Source: Plantago elongata
Lineage: Eukaryota > Streptophyta > Magnoliopsida > Lamiales > Plantaginaceae
Direction: 5' to 3'
DNA: 64,000 nt
NCBI GenBank assembly: GCA_036897095.1
Contig: JAYMSP010000184.1
Location: 1 to 64,000 of the forward strand
The notes below the pieces were generated by a model. It was not told where the DNA came from. It worked only from the letters and a program-made list of their open reading frames with translations, and made no database searches. Positions 24,379-39,477 of the stretch are shown piece after piece; positions within the stretch are counted from its first letter, which is position 1, and each line of letters starts with the position of its first letter. Position numbers and translations under genes: made by a program.

Positions 24379-25430
24379 TGTAGTGAACTGTTATAGACCA
24401 CTATATGGGAGATTCTGCTTCTGATGAGTTATGGGATTTGGGATATATAACTTTGATTGGTTGGAGACACAAATTGTTCTGTTTCTCATTGTCTTTAGCA
24501 CTAGTAAGTACCCTGCAAGAGTGTATAAACAGCTAGCTTCAAGAAATGGAACAAGATTTGTGCAAGTGTATGATATCATATTACCAGAACTGTACTGATT
24601 TCTTAGTGACAAGTAGTAGTATACAATTGATTCTTCTTCAATTTCATCTGACTTTCTATGTGGGCGAGTATGAATCATGGCACAAATATAGACAAGTTTG
24701 TGACAAGATGATGAATCATAAATCACATTTTCCCTATCAACAAGGGGCATGGATAATGCTGGTAGAACTCTTGGTGCTCCATTTGCCACCCTCCTCTAGA
24801 AAAGAGCATGTCTTTTTCTTCATTTGTATATTAAGGTTAAGTTGGATATTTTCCAATATTGTAATAATTTCAGCACCAATTCACACCGTTCTCTCCAGAT
24901 AGACACGGTTACAATTTATTCGAACATACCGACGTATTTGCATGATATTATTCGTTTTGATCACGGATTTACTCAAGGATCCACCCACAAGGCCTTATAT
25001 CATGTAAAAGTGTGGTATCCTTTTCGGCAAGGGACATTTGTTCTGGGACTGAGGGAGTATCGATTGTATTGTATAAATAAGCATGTAAAATTGTAAAATC
25101 GTCATTCTAGCTAGCTTTCACCTTTATAACAGTGCCAGAATCAACCGGGTCAACTTGAGTCAGTAATTTCAAAACCTAGATATTTTAAGATGAATTGAGA
25201 AGGCAAGATATGTGACAGCATTGGCTAGGATATATATGTGATTTTAAGTAGCCATGCACTTGGTATTATTTGTCTGTCATTCTGCCATTCCTTTCTCTCA
25301 GTCTCTTTCCAAATCCAAATCCAAATCCTTTTTAAGATTCTTCTCACCATTCCTAATCCAATTCCAAACAATAAAACTACACTTCAAGGAAAAGTAGAAA
25401 AAATATCCTCAACAGAAAACCATAGAAAAG
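24379..25430. other. Intergenic region between ABCG and DAHP synthase
   Basis: About 1 kb. It should carry the ABCG 3' UTR and the DAHP synthase promoter; a pyrimidine-rich leader (CATTCCTTTCTCTCAGTCTC) lies at about 25286-25305. Short open frames here show no domain. Confidence 0.4.
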
Positions 25431-27752
<2,322 letters not shown>

Positions 27753-28543
27753 AGTTTTTTTGTCTTCTTATTAGCTCTCTGCAAAGAGCGTCATGTCACG
27801 GCTGGCTAGAGTTTTTGGAGTGCATATGGCAAAGAGGTCAAAAGTTTTGGTCAAATCTTATTACATAAGGTTGGTGTACTTACATGTATTGGTATTGTGA
27901 CTTTAGTCCTTAACGTTCTCATTTGTATTGTAAGATATTTGCCAGAAATTGCTCAGAATCATAACTAAAAACTTTGAAGTGCAACCAAGGTAATAAATTT
28001 TTACATTATCTGCAATTGCTCTTCAGTGTAATATAATTGCATTTATAGGTGACATACGAGGTAAGTTTGGTGTTTTCAACACTATTCCGGTATAAGTGAA
28101 TATCTCAGGTATATATCCAGTTGAATATTCCGGCCAAGCATCAATTGTAAAGGCCCGCTGTCATGAATTCATTTCAACTAGCTGTTTTCGTATGGTACGT
28201 TTCAGTAAAGAATATCAAAATAGGGATGGTCTTTGATCTTTGTAAATTTAGCCATCATGTGCCATAAGCTCTCTCTATAGAGCATAAACCAGTTCAACAG
28301 ACCAGAATCAGATGGAAAATTTGATACAATGATACCTTACCTTACAGATTAGAGAAGCATGTTTTCCTTAGCATCCAACTAACACAACAAAATGGCACGA
28401 GGATAGTGTATGAGTAGCAGTGTAGCACATACCTTGCAGTTACACACCCCAAGAGTACATATCATTCCAAAATATAAAGGTTCAAGAGTAATAAGAGTCA
28501 GTGTTATGATCAAACACAGCCCTCCAAAATGATATTCTGAGCA
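27753..28543. other. Convergent intergenic region, DAHP synthase and F-box gene 1
   Basis: About 0.8 kb that should hold two facing 3' UTRs. No repeat termini or extra coding signal were recognised. Confidence 0.4.
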
Positions 28544-31500
28544 TCAGTCCTCAGCTGCAAACCCTGATGAAAAGATGAACTCATAGGTGGTGTCCATTTT
28601 CTTGAGCTCCCACCGTGCAGCTTTCTCACCAACCTTACCCTTCGAAGACAGTATGGAAAAATACAGAGATCCACCATAAAAGCAGTTGGACTTTGAGAAC
28701 AATATAACCAACTTCTCGAGGAAAGGAGCGTGCCTAATGATATATGCAGCAATTTCTAGCTCGAAGCACTTGCTATCACTGCTCTGATCTTCATCCCGAG
28801 AATACAACTTTTCTCTGCAATCAATCTTAACATTCTTCAGGCATAAAAACTTCTGATTCTGCTCAGCCAGGTGATCAACTCCACTGAAAGAAGTGAAAAG
28901 TCTCTCTACATATTTAGGGTAGCCATAGGACATATAGTCCTTATTGTTGGAGAGACGGCACTGCACACAAATTACAGAACTTGCTGAGGCATGATTTTAA
29001 ATTAACCGTGAACTATGGAATACATATACATCACATGCACTTATTGATTGTCTATAATCAGTATCATAAAACTTTTATGGGCAGTATATGAAATACCAAT
29101 TCAAATGAAAGCCAAACCTGCCAAGGCATCACCATTAGGTCTAATGTCGCAAGATTAGGTGAGGATTTTAATAGGCATACTATCCCAGGGACTTCATGCA
29201 TACTGATAGGTGAATGAATTGCCACATAATTGCACCCGAATACTAGACAACGTGTGTTTGTCAGTTGAATTGCCGATATAGCCTGTTATCAAATTAAAAT
29301 AAGTGGTCCATAAGTTCAGATAAACACCACTAAAAAGCCAGTAGTATCTTTATTATAATTGATCACAAATAATGATCCTTTTGGTTTCTTTTTCAGCATA
29401 TCACAAGAAAAAAAAGAAATTATGCAAATCTTTCTTCAAGTAACATCTCCTATGACTCTAAATCTAATGCCATAAAATCACAGTAAACATACACCTAGTG
29501 GAATGAAAGTTTACACGGAATCCCCAAAAACTTTTGATATGAACATCTTGCCACATTCAGAAAACTACACATATCTTAGTGAAGCACAAACAATACACAT
29601 ACACACCTAGTGCATGGAAGTTTCACGGATTTCCTACAGACTTCTGATCAGAACACCCAATCTAATTCAGAAAAAAACTACCCATGTCTTAGCGATCCTT
29701 TTCATTATTCTCTCTTAGCTTCAAGTAATTACTTTTCTAAGGCAATAAAACCCCAAAAACTCGAAAAGTTTCAGTCTTACTGTTTAGCACTTCGACATAT
29801 TCTCAACAAAAGATAATAAAATAAAGGAAAAATTACAAATTAGTCATACTCCTAAAAACTTCAAACACATTAGTCACGCATAAAAAATATCCTACAAATT
29901 AATTAAAAACTTTTCTACAAATTAGTCATCTTCTTAATTTTAGTAACTTTTATATGCATCATTACCTTTTTTTAAAATCACATCCTTAATTACATATCTA
30001 ATTAAATCATTCATTTTGGTAATTAAGATTCTTTCGTAATAAAAAATTAATATTGCAAGATCTTCCAGCTCATTTCAACGTCAGAATTATAAGCATTATA
30101 AGCACTCATTTCGAAATAAGCAGGCATCATTGTATGAGAACCAAGCATCACCACTTAAGAATCAAGCATCACCACTCAAGAATCAAGAGTATTTTCCCTG
30201 TAAACAAATCAGACTACCTTCAAACTCAAACTATCTCAATATATTTAAGCACCACAATTCATTACTACCAAGCATCAAATCATATTTATCAAGCAAGCAC
30301 CATTCATTGCTTCCAAGCATCGCAATCACACATTGTAAATCTCAAAGATGATACAAACCAACAATGTTCAATTAAACATAAATATTGTCATTATTCATAA
30401 AAATCAAGTATAAAAACAAAATCAAGCACCTTTATTAAAAACAAAAATAAGTATCTAATCAATCAAGTATCTTACTTCTACATCAAGCATCTTCAATAAT
30501 AACGACCAAGCATCTTCATTTTAACTTAGGAAGATGCTTGATGTCTTCATGAAGCTTGAATTGAAGAAATCGATTGAGATGCTTGGATTGAAGGGAAGAT
30601 GCTTGCCAGCGACGGTGCTTTAGAAGCGTGATTTTCTGGCCAAGAAGATCCATTTACCAAGTTAACTAAGAAGATGAAGGCAAACAAATGATTTAGCATC
30701 TCCCAAAATATGATTTTCTGTCCATAATCATGTTGATGTTTGTTTAGGAGGGTAAGAAGGTAAATTGGGGGCATCTTTGGAAATCTAATTAAATTGTAGG
30801 AAAGATTACAAGTATAACTAATATGTAGTGAAGTATTGGGAGAGAGACTAATTTGTAATTCTCCCTAAAATAAAATCATAGAATCGGCGACTATGACCAC
30901 CAAACCACACCAAGACATACGCACATGGTACACTACAATGTAACAATTGCTTCAGAGAGTTGCATAATAAAAAAAATCATATCCAAACTACTATACGAAA
31001 CATTTCAGCAGAAGGAAATTTCTCAACAAAGAACAAGATTGTGAAATTATTTACTAATATAAGAGAAATGACCAGGCTGATTCACCTGAAGTAGAAATGC
31101 TCCAATATCTAGGTCCTCCACTAAACAGACAGGTTCAATTAGCTTAATATATATATCAGAAGACACAACATCATAGTCTCCATCATCATCAAAGCTATGG
31201 TATTCCGCATAGCCCTCCACATGCTCAAAGTTGTCATATGTGAGTGTAAGATTAGCACTCTTTAAGGAAGACCCACAAACCAGATCACATCCATAATTAT
31301 CGAATTTTCCAGAAACCTCTAGCCTTTTAATCTGAGGAGCAGTGACTTCTAATTCAGGTTCACGGTCACATGAACAACAGTAACAATTTAGCAGTTCCAG
31401 TTCACTCAAAATTGGAGACTCAATATTGAGTATCCTTAGACCTCCAACTCTATCTAACACCAGAGTTTCTAACATTGGACAACCTACTAATACATCCGCC

Positions 31501-32264
31501 ATAAATTCATCTTCAATATGCACAGATTTTAATGACAGGATTTTGAGCTTGCTCCAACATACGTCAAACATTTTCCTATAAGAAAAATGTCTACCATCAT
31601 CTTCCAAACTTACAAATGAAGCAAATGGATAACCAGCGTACCAACAAGTCTTCCCCATTTTATCTATCTCTAATCTCAGAAGCGACGAACTGCAATAGAA
31701 TCGAGCGGGAATGGTATAGTCCAACCACGCCAATCCAAGTTTAAGAACTTCAACTTCCTTCCCAAAAAGGAACTCAAGCCATTTATCAACTAAATTTTCT
31801 ACCGGAAACGAAAACTTCCTACCCCACGCATTTCCGGTAATAGAGAATTCCTTGATTTTAGGACAAGTGCATTGCACTAGAGTTCGATCAACAAACAGCA
31901 TAAACCTCTCTAATACATCGTCAGAAGGTCGGGTATCACCGCAATTGAACACAAATACATCTCTATGAGCATTATCAGTCCAACAATATCTCCACCTCTT
32001 TGAAAGTACACTAGTTCTCACAGCATCATTGACATCTAAGAGACAAAGTATTTGAGCAATTAACGAGTCGGGTAACTCACTGATTCGATCAACAACATGA
32101 GTCCAAGACAATTTCCACCTTTTAGAAAGTACACTAGTTTTGACAGTGTCTTTCGTATCCAAGAATGAAAGTATGTGAGAAATTGAAGAATCGGGTAACT
32201 CACTGATTCGATCAACAGCATCGTCTTCCAGTTTTCGCTGCCTCCCTTTCCGTGAGCGGCTCAT
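28544..32264 (-). CDS. F-box/FBD/LRR protein with a duplicated F-box
   Basis: Likely substrate adaptor of an SCF ubiquitin ligase. The exons, in transcript order, are 32264-31086, 29282-29118 and 28960-28544, giving 586 residues. The start is the ATG giving MSRSRKGRQRK; an in-frame ATG at 32399 would add 45 residues not found in the neighbour. Two F-box-like units follow each other: VDRISELPDS at 17-26 and again at 58-67, each ending in a VLSKRW motif (45-50 and 86-91), a 41-residue period. Leucine-rich repeats fill the middle (LKILSLKSVH, LETLVLDRVGG). The FBD-type end contains FELEIAAYIIRHAPFLEKL. The paralogue at 33640-35543 has a single F-box and identical exon 2 length (165 bp). The 1.8-kb first intron holds a Mutator-like insertion. 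The substrate is unknown. Frame is intact. Confidence 0.88.
29826..30865. mobile_element. Non-autonomous Mutator-like element, 1040 bp, in an F-box gene intron
   Basis: Ends GGAAAAATTACAAATTAGTC and, inverted, GGGAGAATTACAAATTAGTC (18 of 20 match). It is flanked by an exact 9-bp direct repeat TAAAATAAA (29817-29825 and 30866-30874), the size made by Mutator transposases. There is no transposase frame. The interior (about 30125-30620) is full of AAGCATC words, plus-strand on the left and inverted (GATGCTT) toward the right end. Confidence 0.8.
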
Positions 32265-33639
32265 CTCGCTTGTTTCTTCAATTGATTTTCTGGCGTTTTT
32301 TGGCTGATTAGGGTATCCAAAATGTTGAATCTGGTGTCTTCTCGGTGTCACATAAATCTCCACTATATATAGTCTACGTATGAGACCAGTTATTTTCAAA
32401 TTTAATGAGGATGTTCAATTGTACACTCTAACTTTTCAAAATTAGAATATTTCCTTGATCCGTTAACAATCAAATTTTACACGTTTTAGAAAAGTATATA
32501 TATGGTATATGGTTAAAATGGATTTGATATATAAAAAAATATACGTGGACCTAAAAATATGTAATTAAAAATAATTTGTATTGTGAAATTTAATTTTATA
32601 AATAAAAATTATTTTATTTTAATGGGACGTTGAAAATGAAAAAATATTTTACTTTTTACAAGACGAAGCGAGTAATGAGTTTTTAGAATTATCTATATTT
32701 AATATTAAATATCTCTACATTAAATATGTAAATAAACTTATCAATTTATAATTCAACTGAAAAGTTATCTCTACGTTAGGTAGCATTGATATATATTTAA
32801 CTGTGAAAAGTTTCATAATAGTTATACTCCCTTCATTCCGAACTTTTCATTTTTAATTTATATAAAACTCAACTTTTGATTCTTTGAACAAAAAGTTGAG
32901 TTCGCGATGAAAATAATTTATAATTCAAGAATTTATGGAAGAAAAGCTTTTCATTGAAATGAATTGAGAGTAAATGGTTACCGTGAATGGAAGAAGGAAT
33001 GAATAATATTACAAAAGAGTCTAGCTGGCTGGACTATATAACTGAATTATCCACCGACTAAAGAAGTGTGCGCTAACTAAAGCTAATAAACATATAAAAC
33101 AGAAAACGTTGATAATATAAAGTTATCGAAGAATAAAATTAGAGAGACTCATAATTTGTACTATCTTTCAATTGTGAGTGAGTTTCTTTATTTATATCTT
33201 AGCAAATAATATTAATTTGTATATTTCAAGTTTAGAAGGAGTACTAATTTGAGGAGTACACATTAACCGATTGCATCTCATTGCTTTTTTTTTTTTTTAT
33301 GTCCGCATTAAAATTTAAACAAATTTAATTATGAACATTACATCTATTTTTGCTATTTATGAACAATACATATATAATGAAATTGGCATACAATAGTTGT
33401 ATAATCATTACTTTGAAAAACAATAATCATATTCCACATGAATCTTAACAATAACTTATTCAGACATTAACCATTCAAGTAACACAACTCTTATTGAAGT
33501 CAACAACTCCATTTAACAAAAAGGAACTGAGTTATGTTCTGTTCTGTTCTGCTCCAAGCATGAAGCTAGCATACTGAATGAAGATGACAAAGTAGAGCAA
33601 AAGACCAACAATGAGCCTGATATATTAGGACAACTCAAG
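32265..33639. other. Intergenic region between the two F-box genes
   Basis: About 1.4 kb, strongly AT-rich, with many ATATA and ATTTAAT runs and a T-run near 33285-33298. It should contain the F-box gene 1 promoter. No gene and no clear transposon ends were seen. Confidence 0.4.
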
Positions 33640-35543
33640 CTAAGTAGAGAAGCTAAACAGGTAGGTGGAGTTGATTTTCTTGCATTTCCATTGTCTTGCC
33701 TTCTCCCCAATCTTACGTTTCGAAGACAAAAGAGACAAGTATCTAGCTGCATAATACCTACAGAAGTTGGATCTTGAGAAAGATATTTCCAATTTCTCAA
33801 GAAACTCGGCATTCCTAATGATATATGCTGCAAGTTCAAGCTCGAAGCAGTTCTGTTCAGTAAGGCGAATATTTGATTTTTCTACGCACTGGATCTTAAC
33901 ATTCCTGAGGCATGGAAGCTTCTTCTCCTGTTGACTCAGGTAATAAATGCCACAGAAGGAGGTAAAAACATTATCCGCATATCTGCCATACTTGATGTAA
34001 GGAGAGTTCATATTGCAAGGAATGTACTCTGACTCATACAGAAAAATTCGACACTGTGACAAAGAATATACCAAGAGTAATTAAATTATGGAGACAAGTT
34101 TATGAACTATTTGTTCAATACAGTAAAGGATCTGGGATTGAGTTGCATGGACCGTTGAGCTTTTATGCCTAACAAATGGAACAAAAACAAGTGCAAAAAT
34201 ACTTCAGAAGATAATCAAACCTGCCAAGGCATGATCCTGATGACTAGTGTCTCCAGATTAGGCGAGGATTCTAACAGGCATACTATCCCAGGGACTTCAT
34301 GCTTGCAAATAGGCGAATGGATAGTTAGATATTTGCTTTCAAATATTAGTGAACGTTTGCTTGTCATTCGCATAAGAGACAAGGCCTGTCATCAGAAAAA
34401 ATGATATCATGCTACTGAAAAAACTGAAACATCATCATACTATGGAAATGACGGAAGAGTACTGACCTGAAGTAGCTCTGCTCCAAGAGCTAGTTCATTC
34501 GCACGACAGACAGGTTCGAGTAGCTTATCAATCATACTAGACCAATTAATATCAACGCTTTCAGGTTCATCGCAAGGGACACAATCATGATAACCAAGAG
34601 TGAGTTTAGCATACTTCAAGGAAGACACATCGACCAGATTACACTCTTGACACGAGAATTCTCCCAAAAGCTCCAAGCTTTTAAGCCAAGGTGCAGTAAT
34701 TTCCAAGACTCTAGAATCATCTGCAGTTTCCGAGTAAAAGCACTGAAGTTTGAGGTTGATCAAGCTTTGAAAGGTAATATTTATCCGGGACAAGCCTACA
34801 ACCCTCTTCAAAACAAGAGTTTCTAGCATACAACAATTTGATAATATGTCCTCCATAAACTTTTGTGGCAGAAACATATTTTTCAAGGACAGGATTTTAA
34901 GCCTGTTCCAACTTTCATCGAACTTTCTGCCATAATAAAACCTGTATTCCCCTTCAGATTCCAAATCAAGAAGTGATACATCATCAACAAAGTCATGATC
35001 CCATACATCGTCAAAGAATTGCTGCCCCAACTGATCAATTTTCAATTCTACAAGTGAAGATTTTTTATAGAAATAATCTGGAATAACATAGTCAAATCCA
35101 GCCAACTCAAGCTTGAGAATCTCCACATTCTTACTAAAGACGAATTTAAGCCATTCCGCAATACACTGTTCAAAGTGGACAAAAAATTCTTTATACCTTT
35201 CAATAAAACGCAATTGCCAACCAGTGATACAGAATTTCTTGATTTTGATACACGAATCATGTCGCATTAAAGCCATTCTAGTGTGATCCATAAAAGAAAG
35301 GAAATTCATGATTGGGGGCAGATAATATGACCTAGAATTCCAATGAAAAGCAATGCAATCGACATGAGTCCAGGTTTCCTTCCACCTTTTAGAAAGCACA
35401 CAAGTTTTGACAACATCTTTCATGTCCAGAAAAGAAAATACATGACTGATTAACGAGTCGGGTAGCTCACTGATTCGATCAACAGCATCCTCAGCTTTCT
35501 GTCTCTTCTTCCGTTTGCCTGAGCGGCTTCTCTTGCGGTCCAT
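33640..35543 (-). CDS. F-box/FBD/LRR protein (single F-box paralogue)
   Basis: Tandem paralogue of the gene at 28544-32264. The exons, in transcript order, are 35543-34467, 34385-34221 and 34053-33640, giving 551 residues. A basic start (MDRKRSRSGKRKKRQK) precedes the F-box at about 20-56 (VDRISELPDSLISHVFSF, then VLSKRWKETW). Leucine-rich repeats follow (VEILKLELAGFDY, LKILSLKNM, LETLVLKRV), then an FBD-type end with FELELAAYIIRNAEFLEKL. Exon 2 ends VPGIVCLLESSPNLETL and is the same length as in the paralogue. Predicted SCF adaptor; partner Skp1-like protein and target unknown. Unlike its neighbour it has compact introns of 81 and 167 bp and no insertion. Intact. Confidence 0.9.
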
Positions 35544-37034
35544 CTGCTCAAGATCAAGAAATACTGAGAAGGTTAATGGACAAACTGATGAATAACTGCA
35601 GCTTTACATCACTATAAATAAGTGACATCTTGACCTTTAATATCTCCATGCATTTTTTCTGGTGCATGCATATTGTTAAGGTTAATGAGCATTAATCCCC
35701 TGTGTCATTTTACCTGTGACATACTTGGTATGCAAGCTATATTAAGGTAAATTCATGTTCATTACAACTTACAGATTAGGTCATTTATAGATAATTAATA
35801 ATACTACTTATAGTTGTTCTGCAATATATATTTACATTAACTTGTAAGCTAGGAGCGGAAACGGATAGGAAATACTATAGTACATGATACTATACAGAGA
35901 AGAGAATATATAAATCTTGAAAAAAAGCAAGATACGGATACGTTAAACATATTTGTATATATTTTTAGAACTTTTTAGTGCATATAGTAAAATATACATT
36001 AGTTGTGTATTATAGGTGTAGGTGATTTCCACACAACGAGGAAATCGTTCATCACATGATCTTTTTCCGTTCTGTGTTTAAGAGCATCTTTTTTTATGTG
36101 TAAGCGTATCCTTGCACTAAAAACAAAATCAATTCCGCATCACATACGACAATCGAACTTTAAGGTTTTAACATCCTCACGCACACGCATATGCCAAGTG
36201 ATGGTAGCTACCAAATCCGCCCTTTTTGTAACGACAATTTATAACATTCTAAATATGTAGGGTCTTAACTTGAACATATCCATATATTTATCCGAGTCTA
36301 ATTTAAATCATGTACTATGAATTGTTTAGACTTCACCCAGCCCTAGTGTCCTCGGATGGACCTTAAGACCTGTCTCGGATCTATTTGGAGTCGAAGTCGG
36401 ATCCATTGACAAGGTGTAGGATATATATCTAGACCTTACATTACTTCTGGGTCCGGCAGCTAAAGCACGAAATATAGCAGAGTAGTTAACGATTTCCGAA
36501 ACTGCAAGGCAAAGGTCCCTGCAAAAGCTAATTGAACCTGCCCCCCTCACACCAACACCATTACCACTTGAATTGCATTTTAAATCTCACTTTCCTTTAT
36601 ATAATCATCACTCATTTCTTTCTCATTACTTTCCCACTCTTTATAAACTTTACCGATCATGACCCGTACCCATTTTCAACGTTGCCGAATTTCACTTTCT
36701 AGTAGAAAGTGGGCCTACAGATTCTACACGCACATTTCCCGCGTGTTTGTGTCTAGCGTTTTCTAGATTTGTGTTTGTGTTTAGTGTATGCCAGTAGCCG
36801 AGCTACCAATATTAAAGTTCATGTTTGATTTTACATAAAAAAAGTTAGAGAAACATTTATTACTACAACAAAATAGCAACTCCCATTCCACATTTTCACA
36901 TATTTTCTACATGAGCCCATAACCCATACAACAACCAAAAGCTAGAAACAACAAGAATATGCACATATCCATCCATCACACAAAACGACAAAACCCCTTT
37001 CTTTCCTCCTCCCATTTTCCAACACTTCACTTCA
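35544..37034. other. Intergenic region between F-box gene 2 and the EXORDIUM-like gene
   Basis: About 1.5 kb. It should hold the F-box promoter and the EXORDIUM-like 3' UTR. The stretch at 36326-36560 is less AT-rich than its surroundings but shows no recognisable protein. No repeat structure was recognised. Confidence 0.4.
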
Positions 37035-37934
37035 TCACACTAGCGTCGCACACTGTGAGGTCCTCGGGTCCCACATCGCCGGAAGCAGATACTTCCGTCC
37101 ATTCACCCCGTGCGCGTTGTAACTCGCTCCGGTCCCCTTATCCGTCAACACACTCCCCGCATACCCCGGATACGCACCCGACCCGAACACACCCGTACAC
37201 GCCGTAACCGCCTCTAACGGAGCCGTAGCCGGACCCTGAAAGTACCCGTTATTAAACGGATTCGTCACCGTTCCCGCCAAAACTGCCGCCAAATTAATCA
37301 CCATTCCGTCCACTCCAACATCACCGTTCGGCGCAACCAACGGAGGCGTCTGCGGACCGTACAACGGCTGATGAAACGGCCAGGCGCAGTACCCCGGACA
37401 CTGAGTCTCAGCATTTCCGACCCACGCATAAGCGAATCGGGTCGCACCTCGGGTCGACCCGTGCGATCCGCACCTGTTCATACAAAACCCGGCGACAGTG
37501 ACGTCTTTCGCCGTCAACACGATGTTGATTGCTCCGGGTGCGTGGCCACCTCGTGCGGCGAGGTACACAATTTGAGAATTTTTGAGATTCTTTCCGAGAG
37601 CGTAGTTTTCTACAAGGACTTGCTTGCCTAAAGTGAGCTTCGGCGAGCCGGATCCGCCTTTGTAATTCTCCGTCGTCTTCCACCAGACTCCGACTGAGGG
37701 TTTCACTGATGATAAAGAGTTTAGCGACTGGAGAAAATCGACGATTATCGAGCGTTGCGTGGGGGTGAACTGGCCGTACCAGATGAGGTTGGCGGTGACG
37801 GCGCCTTTGAGGAGGGCGCCGTTGTGGTACTTGAGGACGAGCGGCTGCTCCTGGACGAGAGCCGCCATGGATGAGGTGGTGAGGAGGAGGAGGAAAAAGG
37901 TGCCAGTGGCAGTTTGGTAATTTGAGAAGAGCAT
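37035..37934 (-). CDS. EXL: EXORDIUM-like secreted protein (phosphate-induced protein 1 family)
   Basis: Intronless, 299 residues. The start MLFSNYQTATGTFFLLLL gives a clear signal peptide; longer in-frame upstream starts add Ser/Pro-rich sequence with no family match. The body has the family hallmarks: QPLVLKYHNGALLKG, NLIWYGQFTPTQRSIIVDF, TETQC-like AETQCPGYCAWPFHQP, YGPQTPPLVAPNGDVGVDGM, NPFNNGYFQGP and the C-terminal KYLLPAMWDP. Family members such as EXO and EXL2 are apoplastic proteins linked to brassinosteroid- and sugar-dependent growth; the biochemical activity is not established. The gene is far richer in G and C at third codon positions than its neighbours. A TATA box lies about 75 bp upstream. 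Looks complete. Confidence 0.95.
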   Translation of the reverse strand: MLFSNYQTATGTFFLLLLTTSSMAALVQEQPLVLKYHNGALLKGAVTANLIWYGQFTPTQRSIIVDFLQSLNSLSSVKPSVGVWWKTTENYKGGSGSPKLTLGKQVLVENYALGKNLKNSQIVYLAARGGHAPGAINIVLTAKDVTVAGFCMNRCGSHGSTRGATRFAYAWVGNAETQCPGYCAWPFHQPLYGPQTPPLVAPNGDVGVDGMVINLAAVLAGTVTNPFNNGYFQGPATAPLEAVTACTGVFGSGAYPGYAGSVLTDKGTGASYNAHGVNGRKYLLPAMWDPRTSQCATLV

Positions 37935-38008
37935 TTTTTTGGTTTTTGAATTGGTGAGGAGAAAGGTGGATAAGATTGAAGGTGTTTGAGTGAGTTTTGG
38001 GAGAGGGG

Positions 38009-38016
38009 TATTTATA
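38009..38016 (-). promoter_or_regulatory. TATA box of the EXORDIUM-like gene
   Basis: TATAAATA on the minus strand, 75 bp before the ATG at 37934. The GC-rich coding region makes this AT motif stand out. Confidence 0.65.
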
Positions 38017-38400
38017 TGGGGAGTGGAGTGAACAGCTGTGAATTGAGGAGATGTCAACATCGGGAGGGCACGTGGCGGGCTGATTATGGGTGGGGGAGAA
38101 GGTGTTGCCAGCCTGGATGATGACGAGGAGGTGGAGATGGTGACGTGGAATATTATGGCTGTGTCTCTTTGAGTGCGGGTGGGCTTGGGATTCGGGTACT
38201 TTTTTGAACCGACGGATATTATATTTGTACGACTTGATGGTTCTCTCCAAAATGAATATCTAATTTGGTTCACCTATTTCGAATTTCATCTTATAACTGA
38301 GCAATAAATAACAAAGTTAATATAGATTCAAGTTAATATGTCCATGTTACGGGAAGATCAAATGAGATTGTGAAGGAGCAGATAGTTTTAGGAAGTTTTA

Positions 38401-38510
38401 GACCATGTTTGTTATACCATTGAACTGATCACCTTCCATTTAAATCGAACATTTTATATATAAAATTTTTAATTTAATTGAAAAAAGTCACTCAAATTCT
38501 GTACTAATTC
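38401..38510 (+). repeat. Dispersed repeat, copy 1
   Basis: GACCATGTTTGTTATACC, then AT-rich DNA with TTTAATTGAAAAAAGTC and CTCAAATTCT, matches 41726-41832 in order and orientation. Probably part of a MITE; the family is not identified. Confidence 0.6.
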
Positions 38511-39477
38511 GTCCACTATATTCCATCACGTCTTTCGTCATGAACATCAAATTCAGCCTCTACAATAGTAGGCTGCTAATGCGTATACCTGTAGAACCAT
38601 AATTGGCATGAGGTCTTTTGCTTGTGAGATGTGAATTGCAGTGGACGAAATTATGTTCATCTGCAATCAATTTACAATAGTTCTAGCTAGCTAGTCTTCT
38701 AGACTAGACACCTATATATGTCCTATGAGTCGTAGTGTCCAATGGAATCCATAATTGCGTAGTTTAGGTTCTAATCTTTCACAAACCGACGTGCCATAGT
38801 AGTTCAAATTCGATTCCTAAATTTTTTTATTAATGAACTTGATTTGTATCTAGTACGGTAGAGTTCGGGTAAGAAGTGGTTAACGAGAAAATATTTGACT
38901 TATTTGAGTGATTATTGCTTGGTGTAGTTTGTTTTGAATAGTAGCAAAAGGGGAGAAGGAAGCTGATACATAAATTAATGGAGAATTGACTAACTCATGC
39001 ATCCAGTTCCTATCCTTGAAATCTAGTTTCGTACATTAACTATTTTCAATCTTCTCTTGTGATTCATTGATCTTCTCTTGTGATCCATTGTCCCTATACT
39101 AGTAGTCTTCCTGTGAGCCGGCTTGTTTTGGATTCCTACAGGAAAGAGTCAAATTTACGAACAATAGGAAAAAATACAATCATTTCAAGAACGTGTTTGA
39201 CTCGTTAGTTAAGATAATTGTGTTGAGTTTGAACTTAATTTTATACTCATTTACTTAATAATCCGAGTTCATTTTCTTCTACTCGAATTCGACTCGTTAT
39301 TAGTGATGATGGGTAGAAAGTAGTATTAAATTGAACCATAAGTTTTGCATTGGTCCTGAGGAACACTTGGTGATATGATTATATCATCTGTACATTAAGC
39401 ATCCCTTTTAAGAAGCAGACGAAAGATACTGCAGAATAATCTAGGTGCAGTCCCCATGGTCACAGCTGAAAATTAAT

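Noticed and set aside
30125-30620. CRISPR-like or satellite array of AAGCATC
   Set aside because: This is plant nuclear DNA, the repeat is only 7 bases, and spacing is irregular; it lies inside a Mutator-like element.
32264-32399. Upstream in-frame start for F-box gene 1
   Set aside because: The extra 45 residues have no counterpart in the paralogue, which starts just before the same basic stretch and F-box.
37408-38250. 280-codon open frame overlapping the EXORDIUM-like gene in another frame
   Set aside because: No domain, Pro/His/Arg-rich low-complexity product, and fully explained by the GC-rich codon bias of the real gene.
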